A stretch of 64,000 nucleotides of DNA, from NCBI RefSeq assembly GCF_001182745.1, contig NZ_LN868938.1:620001-684000 (forward strand). Direction: 5' to 3'. This DNA is from Nocardia farcinica. GTDB lineage: Bacteria > Actinomycetota > Actinomycetes > Mycobacteriales > Mycobacteriaceae. Both the position numbers and the translations under genes were made by a program. Positions 1 through 10,162 of this stretch are shown here, piece after piece (the first letter of the stretch is position 1; each line of letters opens with the position of its first letter). The notes below the pieces were generated by a model. It had not been told where the DNA came from. It did no database searches and was given only the letters and a program-made list of their open reading frames with translations.

Positions 1-1162
1 GCCAGGATCCCAGCACACCGCGCACGTCGTAGAGGAACGCCGCGACCGGCGCGAAGGCGTTGATGTCGCCCGTCCACCCGAGCCGCTCGTCCCGTTGCGG
101 GCAGTCGGTCGGCACGCCCACGAAGTTGCCGCGCATCGACCAGACCACATTGGCGTAGAGCCGATTCAGGAGTTCGTCGGAGGTCTCCAACCAGCCGGTG
201 CGCGCCATGTCGCTGTGCACGACCACCGCGGTGAGCGACCCGGTGGTGAACTCGCCTGGCCAGCCCTCGACCTCGACGTACCGGAACCCGTGGAAGGTGA
301 AGCGCGGCTCCCAGGTTTCGGTGCCCTCACCGCGCAGGATGTAGGTGTCGGTGGCGCGGGCGGTCCGCAGGGTGGTGGTGTCGAGGTCCCCGTCGCGCAG
401 GAGCTCGGCGTGACGGAGTGTCACCGCCGTACCCGTCGGGCCGGTGACGGTGAGCCGAGTCCATCCGGTGAGGACCTGCCCGAAGTCCACCAGGTGTCGG
501 CCATCCGGCCGCGTGGTCACCGACACCGGCGACAGCTCCTCGATCCGGCGAATCGGCGGGCCCATCGGCTCCACGAGAGCCGCGAGATCCCAATCGAACT
601 CGCGCACCGGAAGCCACCGGCTGTCATCGAATCCCGGTTCGCACCAGCCCCGCGGTTCGAGTCGCGCGTCGTAGGTCTCCCCGTCGTAGAGGCTGTGTGC
701 GGTCACCGCTCCGGTGGCCGCGGTGAATTCGGGCCCGGAGGAGATGGTTTCGGTGCGATCGTCGTAGTCGAGCACGAGTTCGAGGAACAGTGCGGGCCGG
801 TCCGCGTAATGACGGCTCCTGCCCTCGTAGCCGACGCGGCCGACGGCCCAGCCCTCGCCGACGATCGCGCCGACCACGTTGGCGCCCGTCACCAGCGAAG
901 CGGTCACGTCGATCGTGCTCACCTGTAGGCGATGCCGGTAGGAGGTCCAGCCGGGCGCGAGGACCTCGTCGCCCACGCGGGCGCCGTTGAGATACGCCTC
1001 GACCAGGCCGATCGCGGTCACGCGCAGCGTGGCCCGCCGTGGCCGCGCGGCGAGGTCGAACTCGCGGCGAAAATAGGGGGCCTGCCCGGCGGGGGTCAGT
1101 TCGACCTCCGGGGTGACGAAAACGGCGCGCGGTTGCCGGATAGCAGCGGTCACGTGATTCAC
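1..1162 (-). CDS. alpha-L-rhamnosidase, GH78 family (partial, C-terminus beyond the left edge)
   Basis: This is the N-terminal 387 codons of a glycoside hydrolase family 78 enzyme, which releases terminal alpha-L-rhamnose from glycosides. The first 300 residues resemble the beta-sandwich domains that precede the catalytic barrel. The motif [10 protein letters not shown], with the acidic residues typical of the GH78 catalytic domain, lies at about residues 348-358, near the left edge. I chose GTG at 1162 because it overlaps the stop of the upstream symporter gene as GTGA, which suggests translational coupling; an in-frame GTG at 1153 is the alternative. No signal peptide is visible, so the enzyme is probably cytoplasmic and acts after import. 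It is the third gene of a GH3-symporter-GH78 operon. The family call is secure; the glycoside is unknown. Confidence 0.9.
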   Translation of the reverse strand, partial: MNHVTAAIRQPRAVFVTPEVELTPAGQAPYFRREFDLAARPRRATLRVTAIGLVEAYLNGARVGDEVLAPGWTSYRHRLQVSTIDVTASLVTGANVVGAIVGEGWAVGRVGYEGRSRHYADRPALFLELVLDYDDRTETISSGPEFTAATGAVTAHSLYDGETYDARLEPRGWCEPGFDDSRWLPVREFDWDLAALVEPMGPPIRRIEELSPVSVTTRPDGRHLVDFGQVLTGWTRLTVTGPTGTAVTLRHAELLRDGDLDTTTLRTARATDTYILRGEGTETWEPRFTFHGFRYVEVEGWPGEFTTGSLTAVVVHSDMARTGWLETSDELLNRLYANVVWSMRGNFVGVPTDCPQRDERLGWTGDINAFAPVAAFLYDVRGVLGSW

Positions 1163-2673
1163 CTCGTGGATTGTTCGTCGGCGGACGGAGTGGGTTCGGT
1201 GCGGCGAGCCGCGATCTGGGCCTGCTTCTCGGGCAGCCCCTTCTCCACGTTCAGCAGCATGAGCAAGGCGACCATGACCAGCCCGGTGATGATGCCGAGG
1301 CCGAGGAAGCCGAAGGTGATCATCTGCTGAACGTGCGGTGATTGGGTGCTGATCAGCTCACCGGCCTGGTCGAGCGCCGGGGCGGTGTATCCGGTGCTCG
1401 ACAACAGCCCGTTGAACACCCCGGTGCTCACCCCGACGACGCCGATGGCGATGGTGCTGTAGATCGACATCGCCACCCCGTCGGGCCGGAAGCCGTTGCG
1501 CCATTCCACATCGTCGAGGGTGTCGGCGAACAGTGCCATGAACACGTACGCCATCGGCAGCGCACCCATGTTCTTGACGAACTGCCCGATCAGTACCGTG
1601 GTCATGTCGTACGGATCGATCAGGCAGATCCCGCCGCCGACGATGGTGAGCAGGATGCCCAGCATGGTGATGTTGCGTTTGCCGAGGTGTTTCGCCAGCG
1701 GCCACACGAGGAAGATCCCGATACCCATCGGCAGCCCGCCGATCATCGCCAGCAGCGCCTGGGTGGAGCCGTCGTTGTAACTGCCGAGGACGAAGTTGCT
1801 GTAGTAGACCAGGGCGATGTTCTGCACACCCAGGGTGAAGGCGTTGACCAGCGCGACGGCGAACAGCACGAGCAGGTAGCGGCTGCGCAGGATCGCCCGC
1901 CATTGCCGCAGGTATCCGATCTGCGGCCGGTCCTGGGTGTCCTCTTCGGTGATGCGTTCCTTGGTGTAGTAGTACTGCAGCAGAGTCAGCGGCAGGGCGA
2001 GGATCGCGAACAGGCTCATCACCAGGATCCAGCGACTCCGGTCGATGCCGATCGCCGGCAGAATCAGCGACGGGAAGATCAGCGCCACGAAGACGCCGGT
2101 GACCGCGGTCGTCGAGATCTGGACGAACACCGAGAGCTTGCCGCGCTGCTCCATGTTCCGGGTCGACAGTGGCACCATCAGTCCGTTGCTCATGCTGAAC
2201 AAGGTGTACGCCAACGCGTAGAACAAGTTGTAGGACAGGAAGATCCAGACCACCTGCACGGTCTGGCTCGCCTGCGGCACGGTGAACAGCAGGATTCCGG
2301 TGATCGTCAGCAGGGGCGCGCTCAGCAGGAGGTACGGGCGCGCCTTGCCCTGGCGAGTGCGGGTGCGATCGATGAGGTAGCCCATCGTGAGGTTGGTCAG
2401 CACGTCGACCAGTCGCGCCAAGATCGGGAAGACGACGAGGAAGGTGCCACCCCACACCGCGGTCAAGCCGAGCACGTCGGTGTAATAGACGTTGAGGTAG
2501 GTGGCCAGCACCGCGTTGAGCAGCAGGGCGCCGGACGGGCCGAGCAGGTAGCCCAACCACGCCTCGGCCTGCCCGACCTGCGCGGACCGGATCCGTGAAT
2601 CCCATATCGGGCGGTTCAGCATGCCGCTCGCGCGCGGTGTGGCGTCGGTGCCGTCGGCCAGTCGCAGACTCAT
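1159..2673 (-). CDS. MFS sugar/glycoside:cation symporter (GPH family)
   Basis: This 504-residue polytopic membrane protein has about 12 hydrophobic segments. It carries the glycoside-pentoside-hexuronide symporter pattern: an N-terminal region with a long first helix leading to [11 protein letters not shown], and the [15 protein letters not shown] loop (D-R-T-x3-GKxRP), diagnostic for GPH transporters. It should import a glycoside together with a cation. I set the start at ATG 2673, which overlaps the upstream GH3 stop as ATGA, although the frame stays open further upstream inside the GH3 gene. Its place between a beta-glucosidase and a rhamnosidase suggests uptake of a rhamnose- and glucose-containing molecule for intracellular hydrolysis. 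Confidence 0.88.
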   Translation of the reverse strand: MSLRLADGTDATPRASGMLNRPIWDSRIRSAQVGQAEAWLGYLLGPSGALLLNAVLATYLNVYYTDVLGLTAVWGGTFLVVFPILARLVDVLTNLTMGYLIDRTRTRQGKARPYLLLSAPLLTITGILLFTVPQASQTVQVVWIFLSYNLFYALAYTLFSMSNGLMVPLSTRNMEQRGKLSVFVQISTTAVTGVFVALIFPSLILPAIGIDRSRWILVMSLFAILALPLTLLQYYYTKERITEEDTQDRPQIGYLRQWRAILRSRYLLVLFAVALVNAFTLGVQNIALVYYSNFVLGSYNDGSTQALLAMIGGLPMGIGIFLVWPLAKHLGKRNITMLGILLTIVGGGICLIDPYDMTTVLIGQFVKNMGALPMAYVFMALFADTLDDVEWRNGFRPDGVAMSIYSTIAIGVVGVSTGVFNGLLSSTGYTAPALDQAGELISTQSPHVQQMITFGFLGLGIITGLVMVALLMLLNVEKGLPEKQAQIAARRTEPTPSADEQSTR

Positions 2674-5063
2674 GCCGGCCCGCCGCGCAGTAGCGACCAC
2701 AGTCCCCGGACCGTGCGCCCGTTGGCGCTGTCGACGAAGAACCGCGCCAGGCGCGGCGACATCATTCCCGCGCTCATCCGCGCCATCGTGCGGATGGGCA
2801 GGTCGGCCGAGGAGTAGATGAGCATCTTGAAGCGGACATTGCCGTAATCGATCGGCAGGCCCGCACGCTGGGCGACCGCCCGCTCCACGAATCGGTACAG
2901 GATGCGGCACGCCAGGCTCGAGTCCTTCATGTCCAGGATGGTGCTGTCGAGATCGAAGGTGCCGCGGCGGGGCGCGAGGAGACGGGGGAACGGTGCGTGC
3001 ACGGTGGCGAAGTCCGCGGGCGTGGGCGCGCCCGACGGTCGGTGATACCAGTCCGATACCGGAACGCGGCGTGGTTCGGCACCGGTGACATCGAGGCGGG
3101 TGGTGAGCCGGACGTCGCGCGAGCTCGCCGCGACGCGCACCTCGTAGGTGCCCGCCTCCACCACCCAGTCCTGGACGGCCGGATCGAAATGGGCGAAGCT
3201 GCGCTGGTCCAGACGCAGCGTCGCCTCTTGCGATTCGCCGGCGGCCAGGCGAATCTTGGTGAAGGCGCGCAATTCCTGCGCCGGACGGTGCACGCCGCCG
3301 GTGCGGGGCGCCAGATAGAGCTGCACCACCTCGGCGCCGTCGCGATCTCCGGTGTTGGTGACGGTGACCCTGACGTCGAACGTGTGCTCACCGTGGGCCG
3401 TGACTCGCAGGTCGGAATAGTCGAAACTGGTGTAGGACAGGCCGAAGCCGAACGGGTACCGCACCGGGTGCTCGGCGGAGTCGAAGTAGCGGTAGCCGCA
3501 GTACATGCTCTCCAGGTACACCGCCTGCGCCGGATCGGTACCGAAGGTGCCGCTGTTGACCACGTCGCGGTAGTGGAACGGGTAGCTCTCGGTCAACTTG
3601 CCCGAGGGATTGGCGGCGCCGAAGAGCAGCGCGGCCGCCGCCGAGCCGCCGGCCTGCCCGGCGAGCTGCATGTGCAGGATGGCCGAAGCGCTCGATTCCC
3701 ACGGCATCTCCATCGCGCTGCCGCCGACCACCACCAGCACGATCCGGTCGGCAAGGTGGGCGAGGGCCTCGAGCAGCGCGATCTGATTGGTCGGTATGCG
3801 CATGTGCTCGCGGTCGAAACCTTCGCTCTCGTAGATCTCGGTCAGGCCCACGCACACGATCACCGTCGGTGCGGTCTCGGCGAGCGCCACCGCCTCGGCC
3901 AGCAGCCCGTTGTCGGGCTCGTCGGCGATCCGGTAGCCGGCGGCGTAGGTGACCTCGGTGTAGTCGGCCACGCCGGCGCGCAGTCCGACCAGCCGGGTCG
4001 GTTGGACGTGGGACGAGCCGGTGCCCTGGTAGCGCGGCTGCTCGGCCAGCGCGCCGATGAGCGCGACCGGAGTACCGGGACGCAGCGGAAGCAGGGCGTT
4101 GTCGTTTTTCAGGAGCACACCGGATTCGGTGGCGGCTCGATGGGCCAGCGCGTGATTTCGGTCGTAGAGGTCGGGGCTCGGGTGCCGGACGCGGTCCGCG
4201 GTGCGGGTCGCGAGGACGCGGAGGCGCTCGACCGACGCGTCGAGGATGCTCTCGGGCAGGCGTCCCGCCGCCACTGCCGCGCGCACGGGTGCATCGGAGG
4301 CGCCGCCGTTACCAGGCATCTCCAGGTCCACCCCCGCGGCGTAGGCTGCGACCCGGTCGTTCATCGCGCCCCAGTCCGTGACCACCACTCCCTCGAATCC
4401 CCATCGCTCACGGAGGATCTCGGTGACGAGGCGGCGATTCTCACTGCAGTACACGCCTTCGACCCGGTTGTAGGCGGTCATCACGGTGGTCGGGTCGCCC
4501 TCGCGAACCGCGATCTCGAAGGCGGGCAGGTAGTACTCGTGCAACGCCCGGTCGTCCACGCGGACGTCGATGGTCATCCGTTTGGTTTCCTGGTTGTTGA
4601 GGGCGAAGTGTTTGAGCGAGGTCCCGGTGCCGGTCGACTGCACTCCTCGGATCCAGGCCGCCGCGAGCTTGCCCGACAACAGCGGGTCCTCGCTGTAGTA
4701 CTCGAAGTTGCGTCCACACAGCGGATTGCGCTTCATGTTCACGCCCGGGCCGAGGACGACGTCCACGTTCTGATCGATCGCCTCGGTGCCGATGGCGGCG
4801 CCCACCTCGGCGACGAGATCGACATCCCACGACGCGGCCAGAGTTCCCGCGGCCGGGAAACACGTCGCCGGGCGACTGCGCGCGATCCCGAGGTGATCGC
4901 CCAGTTCTCCGGGGTCCCGCAGTCCGCTCGGGCCGTCGGTCAACGTCAATGCCCGGATACCGGGTGCCGCGTGGGTCGTCCAGAAGGTGGCGCCGGCGCC
5001 CAGGGCGATCTTTTCGTCGAGGGTCAGCGCAGGGGCATGCGCGGTCTCATCGCGGACATCCAT
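2670..5063 (-). CDS. beta-glucosidase-like glycoside hydrolase, GH3 family
   Basis: This 797-residue GH3 enzyme hydrolyses beta-linked sugars, typically terminal glucose. The order is the GH3 N-terminal barrel, the alpha/beta sandwich and a C-terminal fibronectin III-like domain (about residues 560-690), then an extra tail of about 100 residues. The nucleophile is the Asp of [11 protein letters not shown] (about residue 230). [10 protein letters not shown] fits the substrate-binding K-H pair, and the acidic ESEGFDRE stretch near residue 411 could hold the acid/base. ATG 5063 is chosen because the GH3 homology starts there and a GAGG element precedes it. No signal peptide is visible. It is the first gene of the glycoside operon and has a palindrome just upstream (5079-5094). 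Confidence 0.93.
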   Translation of the reverse strand: MDVRDETAHAPALTLDEKIALGAGATFWTTHAAPGIRALTLTDGPSGLRDPGELGDHLGIARSRPATCFPAAGTLAASWDVDLVAEVGAAIGTEAIDQNVDVVLGPGVNMKRNPLCGRNFEYYSEDPLLSGKLAAAWIRGVQSTGTGTSLKHFALNNQETKRMTIDVRVDDRALHEYYLPAFEIAVREGDPTTVMTAYNRVEGVYCSENRRLVTEILRERWGFEGVVVTDWGAMNDRVAAYAAGVDLEMPGNGGASDAPVRAAVAAGRLPESILDASVERLRVLATRTADRVRHPSPDLYDRNHALAHRAATESGVLLKNDNALLPLRPGTPVALIGALAEQPRYQGTGSSHVQPTRLVGLRAGVADYTEVTYAAGYRIADEPDNGLLAEAVALAETAPTVIVCVGLTEIYESEGFDREHMRIPTNQIALLEALAHLADRIVLVVVGGSAMEMPWESSASAILHMQLAGQAGGSAAAALLFGAANPSGKLTESYPFHYRDVVNSGTFGTDPAQAVYLESMYCGYRYFDSAEHPVRYPFGFGLSYTSFDYSDLRVTAHGEHTFDVRVTVTNTGDRDGAEVVQLYLAPRTGGVHRPAQELRAFTKIRLAAGESQEATLRLDQRSFAHFDPAVQDWVVEAGTYEVRVAASSRDVRLTTRLDVTGAEPRRVPVSDWYHRPSGAPTPADFATVHAPFPRLLAPRRGTFDLDSTILDMKDSSLACRILYRFVERAVAQRAGLPIDYGNVRFKMLIYSSADLPIRTMARMSAGMMSPRLARFFVDSANGRTVRGLWSLLRGGPA

Positions 5064-5078
5064 CGAGGTCGCCTCTCT

Positions 5079-5094
5079 ACTAGCTCGTGCTAGT
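5079..5094. promoter_or_regulatory. palindromic operator candidate upstream of the GH3 operon
   Basis: A perfect inverted repeat, ACTAGC-N4-GCTAGT, lies 15 bases before the GH3 start codon. Its form fits the site of a dimeric repressor (TetR- or LacI-like) that would block the glycoside operon when no substrate is present. No regulator gene sits next to it inside the window. Confidence 0.55.
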
Positions 5095-5169
5095 CGGCGA
5101 GAGTAGCAGGTTTGCCGCGGGACCGGAGCGGTTCGACTGCGCGGGCACCACCGGCCACCACCCGACCGC

Positions 5170-5219
5170 TCCCGCTGAATGGGAGGGCACCGACCAGCCA
5201 CCACCTCGGTCCCTATCGT
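5170..5219 (+). promoter_or_regulatory. 15-bp regulon motif plus -10 element, upstream of the lactonase/P450 operon
   Basis: Motif copy TCCCGCTGAATGGGA at 5170-5184 is followed after 29 bp by TATCGT (5214-5219), a plausible -10. The rest of the gene-free stretch 5064-5374 holds only the palindrome at 5079-5094 and no other structure I can support. Confidence 0.55.
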
Positions 5220-5374
5220 CCTGTGCAGCCAGTGCTTGTGACCCAGTTCACCGCTTCCGAAGGACGGCGGGACGGTCCGAGCAACCACCGCTGGTGACCG
5301 ACCCACCGGTGCCTGCTGCGGGACGACACGTTCCGGAGCAGGCGGACCGGTCCACGTTCCCGGAAGGCCCTCAC

Positions 5375-6322
5375 ATGACCAACCCCGTCGACACCGTCGC
5401 CGCCGCTGTCGCGGCGGCGGGTGCCACCACCTTCGCGGCCCGCAAGATCTCCAGCGGCTACTCCTGGCCGGAGTGCCCGCGGTGGCACGAGGGCACGTTC
5501 TGGTTCTCCGACATGTACACCGGAACCCTCAAGACGCTCGACGCCGACGGCAACGCCACCGTGGTGATCGACGCGACCGGCCGCGGCGCGAACACCGACG
5601 TCCCGATCGTGCTGGGCGGGTTCGGCTGGCTGCCGGACGGTCGCCTGATCGTGGTGTCCATGCACGAGAAGTTGGTGCTGGTGCACGGCGGCGGCGCGCC
5701 CGACGACCTGTCGGTCTACGCCGACATCTCGCCGTACTGCTCGGCGGCCGCCAACGACATGGTCGTCGACGCGGACGGGCGCGCCTACATCACCCAACTC
5801 GGCTTCGACATCTTCAAGGGCGACGAGCCGACCACCTCGCCGCTGATCGTGGTGGAGCCCGACGGCACCGTGGGCACCCCGGAGAAGGTCGGCCCGCTCA
5901 ACTGTGCCAACGGCATCGCCATCAGCGCCGACGGCACCAAGCTCTACACCGCCGAGGTGATGGCGTTCAAGATCACGGTCATCGACCGGGCGGCCGACGG
6001 TTCGCTGTCCAATCCGCGCGACTTCGCCACCTGCCCGTTCATGCCCGACGGCATCGGCCTGGACGACGAGGGCGGCGTGTGGGCGGCCATGCCCGGCGGC
6101 GGTTACGTCGCGCGGTTCACCGAGCAGGGCATCACCGACGCGGTCCCGATGCCGCTCGAGAACGGCATCGCCTCGGCCTGCCTGCTGGGCGGCCCCGACC
6201 GCAACCGGCTCTACATGACCGTCGGTTTCGAGGTCTACGACTTCGAGAAGTCGGCGCGGGAGGCCCTCGGCAGCGTCTGGGTGGCCGACGTCGCCCACGG
6301 CGGCGGCGCCACCCGGCCCTGA
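5375..6322 (+). CDS. SMP-30/gluconolactonase family lactonase
   Basis: This 315-residue six-bladed beta-propeller of the SMP-30/gluconolactonase/LRE family comprises metal-dependent enzymes that open lactone rings. Visible family signatures are SWPECPRW with the metal-ligand Glu (about residue 31), AANDMVVD with the Asn ligand (about 127), NCANGIAIS and PDGIGLDDEG with the Asp ligand (about 225). ATG 5375 follows GGAAGG at good spacing; earlier in-frame starts fall before the homology and inside the promoter region. It heads an operon with an SDR and a complete P450 system. Because a Baeyer-Villiger monooxygenase is encoded further along, a role in hydrolysing a lactone intermediate is plausible, but the substrate is unknown. 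Confidence 0.85.
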   Translation: MTNPVDTVAAAVAAAGATTFAARKISSGYSWPECPRWHEGTFWFSDMYTGTLKTLDADGNATVVIDATGRGANTDVPIVLGGFGWLPDGRLIVVSMHEKLVLVHGGGAPDDLSVYADISPYCSAAANDMVVDADGRAYITQLGFDIFKGDEPTTSPLIVVEPDGTVGTPEKVGPLNCANGIAISADGTKLYTAEVMAFKITVIDRAADGSLSNPRDFATCPFMPDGIGLDDEGGVWAAMPGGGYVARFTEQGITDAVPMPLENGIASACLLGGPDRNRLYMTVGFEVYDFEKSAREALGSVWVADVAHGGGATRP

Positions 6323-6359
6323 CCCCACCGAACCCAGCCACGAATACGAGGAAAAGGTA

Positions 6360-7265
6360 ATGGCAACACTGGATTTCAGCGACCGCGTCGTGATCGTCAC
6401 CGGCGCAGGCCGTGGTATCGGCCGGGCGAACGCGCTGCTGCTGGCCGAACGCGGCGCCGCCGTGGTGGTGGGCGACCTGGGCGCGCGCATCGATGGCTCG
6501 GGGGTGGAGGGCGACGATCCGGCCGCGGCCGTGGTCGCCGAGATCACCGCCGCCGGTGGCACAGCGGTGGCCTGTCACGCCGACGTGGCCACCGAGGAGG
6601 GCGCGCGCAGCCTGGTCGATGCCGCGGTCTCGTCGTTCGGCAGGATCGACGCGCTCGTCAACAACGCGGGCATCGTCCGCGCCGCCCCGTTCCGGGAGGT
6701 GCCCGACGAGGAGTACCAACGCCACCTGGACGTGCATTACCTGGGCCCGATGCGGCTGTGCCGCGCGGCCTGGCCGCACCTGCTCGAGGCCGAGGCCCCG
6801 CGCGTGGTCAACACCATCTCCCAGGCCATGCTCGGCAATCCCGGCATGTCCCACTACGGCGGCTCCAAGGGCGCGCTGTTCGGCCTGACCCGCAACCTCG
6901 CGCTCGAGGGTCTGGAGGCCGGTATCAAGGTCAACGCCATCGCGCCCGGCGCCAGCACCCGCATGCTGGAAGCCGCCGCCGATACGCTCACACCCGAGAT
7001 CATGGCCTACATGCGCTCGTCGATGTTGCCCGAGCACATCGCCCCGGTGGTGGCCTACCTGGTCCACCCCGACTGCCAGGTCACCGGCGAGGTGTTCAAC
7101 GTGGCCGGCGGCATCGTGAACCGGCTCGCCCTGGTCAACACCGTCGGCATCCACGACCCCGCGCTCACCGTCGAGGCAGTGGCCGAGCAGTTCGACCAGA
7201 TCATGGCGATCACCCCGCAGGCGGTGCCCCAGGTCGTCGCCCCGGCCCAGCTGCCGGTCTCCTGA
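6360..7265 (+). CDS. SDR family NAD(P)-dependent oxidoreductase
   Basis: This 301-residue classical short-chain dehydrogenase/reductase oxidises or reduces an alcohol/ketone. The cofactor motif TGAGRGIGRA is at about residues 15-24, NNAG at about 100, and the active-site YGGSK (Tyr about 165, Lys about 169) is present. Its longer loop after the second beta strand resembles the dehydrogenase domain of multifunctional beta-oxidation enzymes, so a 3-hydroxyacyl-CoA or steroid alcohol substrate is possible. The start ATG follows GAGGAAAAGG. It lies 37 bases after the lactonase and 35 bases before the P450 gene, most likely in one transcript. Confidence 0.85.
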   Translation: MATLDFSDRVVIVTGAGRGIGRANALLLAERGAAVVVGDLGARIDGSGVEGDDPAAAVVAEITAAGGTAVACHADVATEEGARSLVDAAVSSFGRIDALVNNAGIVRAAPFREVPDEEYQRHLDVHYLGPMRLCRAAWPHLLEAEAPRVVNTISQAMLGNPGMSHYGGSKGALFGLTRNLALEGLEAGIKVNAIAPGASTRMLEAAADTLTPEIMAYMRSSMLPEHIAPVVAYLVHPDCQVTGEVFNVAGGIVNRLALVNTVGIHDPALTVEAVAEQFDQIMAITPQAVPQVVAPAQLPVS

Positions 7266-7300
7266 ACCTTTCCCGCCCAGCTCACGACAACGGAGTTCCC

Positions 7301-8530
7301 ATGAGCACAACCGAGACCGCCGTCCCGACGGAGTATCCGTTCCCGCCGGTGCCCGCCTCCGACGCGGTGGCCCGCTACCGGGCGATCGCCGCCGATCGTC
7401 CGATGACCAAGATGACGATGCCCTACGGCGGCGACGTGTGGGTCATCCATCGCAACGCGACCGCGCGGCAGATGCTGGGCGACCCCCGATTCGTGCGGGA
7501 GCCGTTCCGCACCGGCGAGCGGGTGGTGCCCTACTTCGTGGAGTTCCCGGACTTTCTCAAGACCACGTTGCAGTTCGAGGACCCGCCGCATCACACCAAG
7601 CTCCGCAAGCTCGTGCAGCGCTCGATCTCGCCCAAACGGGTCAAGGCGATGCGTGATTCGGCGGTCGAGTTCGCCAACCATCTCATCGACGAGATGATCG
7701 CCAAGGGCGCCCCGGCGAACCTGGTGGACGACTACTCGGTGGCGCTGCCGATCCAGATGCTGGCCAACCTGCTCGGCGTACCGCCCGAGGACCGCCCGAA
7801 GTTCCAGAAGTGGAGTTCGGCGACCCTCGCCGTGGCGAACATGCCGCAGGAGGAGGTCGTGGCGAACATGACCGAACTGGTCGTGTACATGATGGGGTTG
7901 ATCGAGGAACGCCGGAAGAACCCGCAGGAGGATCTGCTCAGCGACCTGGCCAACGCCCAGGACAAGGACGACAGCCTCACCGACGCCGAGATCCTGCCGA
8001 TCGCCCTGGTGCTCATCATCGGCGGCTTCGACAACACGGCCAACTTCATCGGCTCCGGTGTGCTCGGCCTGCTGCGCCACCCCGATCAGCTGGCGGTCTT
8101 CCTCGAGGATCCCGACGCGGTGGCACCGACCGCGGTCGAGGAGATCCTGCGGCAAGGGCGGATGCCGTTGGGCGACAAGGTGGCTGGCGGTGGCGGGCTG
8201 GTGCCGTTCGTGGCCACCGAGGATGTGGAGCTGGACGGGCAGGTGGTCGCCGCGGGCGAGGCCGTCCTGGTGGATCCGGCCTCGGTCAATCACGACGGGA
8301 TCGCGCTGCCGGATCCGGCGAACTTCGACATCCGCCGCACCACCAACCCGCACCTGACCTTGAGCTACGGCCTGCACCACTGCCTCGGCGCCCCCCTGGC
8401 CCGGATGGAGATGCAGGTCGGACTGGCCGAGCTGTTCAAACGCCTGCCCACGCTGAAACTCGCGGGCGAGATCGTCATCGACAACGACAATCTCACGCAG
8501 CCGGTCACCGAGCTACCGGTCACCTGGTAG
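7301..8530 (+). CDS. cytochrome P450
   Basis: This is a 409-residue soluble bacterial P450 monooxygenase. The haem-ligand Cys is about residue 361 in LSYGLHHCLG, and the K-helix ExxR is EILR. Two family motifs are unusual: the haem loop has Leu-Ser where Phe-Gly is standard, and the I-helix reads GGFDNT instead of (A/G)GxDTT. Both may alter oxygen activation or substrate range. ATG 7301 follows GGAG. A [2Fe-2S] ferredoxin and a ferredoxin reductase follow directly and should supply its electrons. It probably hydroxylates the island's substrate; the position attacked is unknown. Confidence 0.92.
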   Translation: MSTTETAVPTEYPFPPVPASDAVARYRAIAADRPMTKMTMPYGGDVWVIHRNATARQMLGDPRFVREPFRTGERVVPYFVEFPDFLKTTLQFEDPPHHTKLRKLVQRSISPKRVKAMRDSAVEFANHLIDEMIAKGAPANLVDDYSVALPIQMLANLLGVPPEDRPKFQKWSSATLAVANMPQEEVVANMTELVVYMMGLIEERRKNPQEDLLSDLANAQDKDDSLTDAEILPIALVLIIGGFDNTANFIGSGVLGLLRHPDQLAVFLEDPDAVAPTAVEEILRQGRMPLGDKVAGGGGLVPFVATEDVELDGQVVAAGEAVLVDPASVNHDGIALPDPANFDIRRTTNPHLTLSYGLHHCLGAPLARMEMQVGLAELFKRLPTLKLAGEIVIDNDNLTQPVTELPVTW

Positions 8531-8539
8531 GAGATCCCG

Positions 8540-8863
8540 ATGCCCAAAGTGTTCTACACCCAGCCCGACGGCGAGGTGAAGGTGGTCGACGGCGCCGCAG
8601 GCGACTCGGTGATGGCCACCGCGGTCAAGAACGGCGTGACCGGGATCGTCGGTCAGTGCGGGGGCACCCTGTCCTGTGCGACCTGCCACGTGTACGTGGA
8701 TCCGGCCGAGATCGACCGCTTCGCCGAACCGAGCGAGGACGAGGACGACATGCTCGAGTGCACCTCCTCGGACCGTGCGGACACCTCGCGGCTGTCCTGC
8801 CAGTTGATTCTCGCCGAGGGCGCCGACGACCTGCACGTGACCGTCCCGGAGACACAGGCCTGA
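8540..8863 (+). CDS. [2Fe-2S] ferredoxin, adrenodoxin/putidaredoxin type
   Basis: This 107-residue electron carrier has the cluster-binding pattern C-x5-C-x2-C-xn-C at Cys40, 46, 49 and 87 (CGGTLSCATC and SCQL), as in adrenodoxin and putidaredoxin. The acidic stretch SEDEDD (residues 65-70) fits the partner-binding helix of this type. It starts 9 bases after the P450 stop and ends 3 bases before the reductase, so it is almost surely the dedicated shuttle between the two. Confidence 0.93.
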   Translation: MPKVFYTQPDGEVKVVDGAAGDSVMATAVKNGVTGIVGQCGGTLSCATCHVYVDPAEIDRFAEPSEDEDDMLECTSSDRADTSRLSCQLILAEGADDLHVTVPETQA

Positions 8864-8866
8864 CCG

Positions 8867-10147
8867 ATGTCTCTGTCCGAGAACACTTCCGGGTCATCGG
8901 TGCCGCGCAGCGTCGTGGTGGTCGGCGCCTCGCACGCGGGCGTGCACCTGGCCGACCGGCTGCGCGCGCTGGGATACCGTGGCGAGATCACGCTGATCTC
9001 GCACGAGCCGCACCTGCCGTATCAGCGACCGCCGTTGTCGAAGGCATGGTTGAAGGGCACCGCCACCGCGGAATCGGTGCTGCTGCGCGATCCCGCTCAT
9101 TACCCCGATCAGCGGATCGAGCTGCTCACCGGAACGCGGGTGGTCCGGGTCGAGCGGACCACCGACGGGGTGGCGGTCACCCTGCGCGCCGACGGCCGGG
9201 AGTGGTCGCGACGATTCGACCGACTGGTATTGGCCACCGGCGCGCGGGCGCGCCGGCCCGCGCTGCCCGGCGCCGACCACCCCGACGCGCTCGTCCTGCG
9301 CGACCTGGACCATGCCCGGGCTCTCGCCGAGCGCGTACCGGCGGGGCCGATCGCGGTGATCGGTGGCGGTTTCATCGGTCTCGAGGTGGCCGCGACCGCG
9401 CGGGCGCTCGGTGTCGAGGTGACCGTCGTCGAGGCGGGGGAGCGGTTGCTCGGCCGCGCGGTCGGCGCGGGCACCGCCGAGACCCTGTTGGCCGCGCATC
9501 GAGCGATGGCCACCGAGGTGGTGCTCGCCGCCATGCCCACCGCGATCGTGCACGACGACACCGGAATCCGCGCCGTCCGGCTCGCCGACGGGCGGGAGAT
9601 CGCGGCCGGCACGGTCCTGATCGGGATCGGGGCGCAGCCGCGCGTCGAGCTGGCGGAGCAGCTCGGCCTGGACTGCGCGGGCGGCGTCGTCGTCGACGAG
9701 CGGTGCCTGGCCTCCGACGGCTGGACACTCGCCATCGGCGACTGCACCACCCAGGTCTCGCCCGCGGGCAGGCACTATCGGCTGGAGTCGGTGGACAACG
9801 CTGTCGAGCAGGCCAATACGGCGGCCGCGGTGCTGCTGGGCGAACCGCTGCCGCCACGACCCACCCCGTGGTTCTGGTCGGACCAGGGCGATCACAAACT
9901 GCAGATCGTCGGCCTGACCGGCGGACACGACGCGGTGTTGGTGCGAGTGGATCCGGACAGGCCGCGTAAACGGGTGGCGCTGTACTTCGCCGAGGAGGTC
10001 CTCATCGCGGCCGAATGCCTCAACGCGCCCGCCGATTTCGTCGCGCTGCGGACGGCGTTGAGCCGGGGCCGCCGCCCGGGGCCGGACGAACTGTCCGACC
10101 CGGCGATTCCCTTGAAGAAGCTGCTGCTGTCGCCGGTCGCGCACTGA
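8867..10147 (+). CDS. NAD(P)H-dependent ferredoxin reductase (FAD)
   Basis: This 426-residue flavoprotein belongs to the putidaredoxin/rhodocoxin reductase family. The FAD-binding motif VVVVGASHAGVHLADRL is near residue 17 and the NAD(P)H-binding motif IAVIGGGFIGLEVA near residue 163. TLAIGDC marks the second FAD-contact segment. It passes electrons from NAD(P)H to the ferredoxin encoded just before it. No internal damage is seen. It is the last gene of the plus-strand operon and is convergent with the esterase gene, with only 15 bases between the stops. Confidence 0.92.
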   Translation: MSLSENTSGSSVPRSVVVVGASHAGVHLADRLRALGYRGEITLISHEPHLPYQRPPLSKAWLKGTATAESVLLRDPAHYPDQRIELLTGTRVVRVERTTDGVAVTLRADGREWSRRFDRLVLATGARARRPALPGADHPDALVLRDLDHARALAERVPAGPIAVIGGGFIGLEVAATARALGVEVTVVEAGERLLGRAVGAGTAETLLAAHRAMATEVVLAAMPTAIVHDDTGIRAVRLADGREIAAGTVLIGIGAQPRVELAEQLGLDCAGGVVVDERCLASDGWTLAIGDCTTQVSPAGRHYRLESVDNAVEQANTAAAVLLGEPLPPRPTPWFWSDQGDHKLQIVGLTGGHDAVLVRVDPDRPRKRVALYFAEEVLIAAECLNAPADFVALRTALSRGRRPGPDELSDPAIPLKKLLLSPVAH

Positions 10148-10162
10148 GTCCGCCCGAGCCGG

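Noticed and set aside
2997..5093. Long open frame on the plus strand opposite the GH3 gene
   Set aside because: It is antisense to a clear GH3 enzyme, has no motif, and its composition (His, Arg, Gly, Val rich) is that of a high-GC mirror frame.
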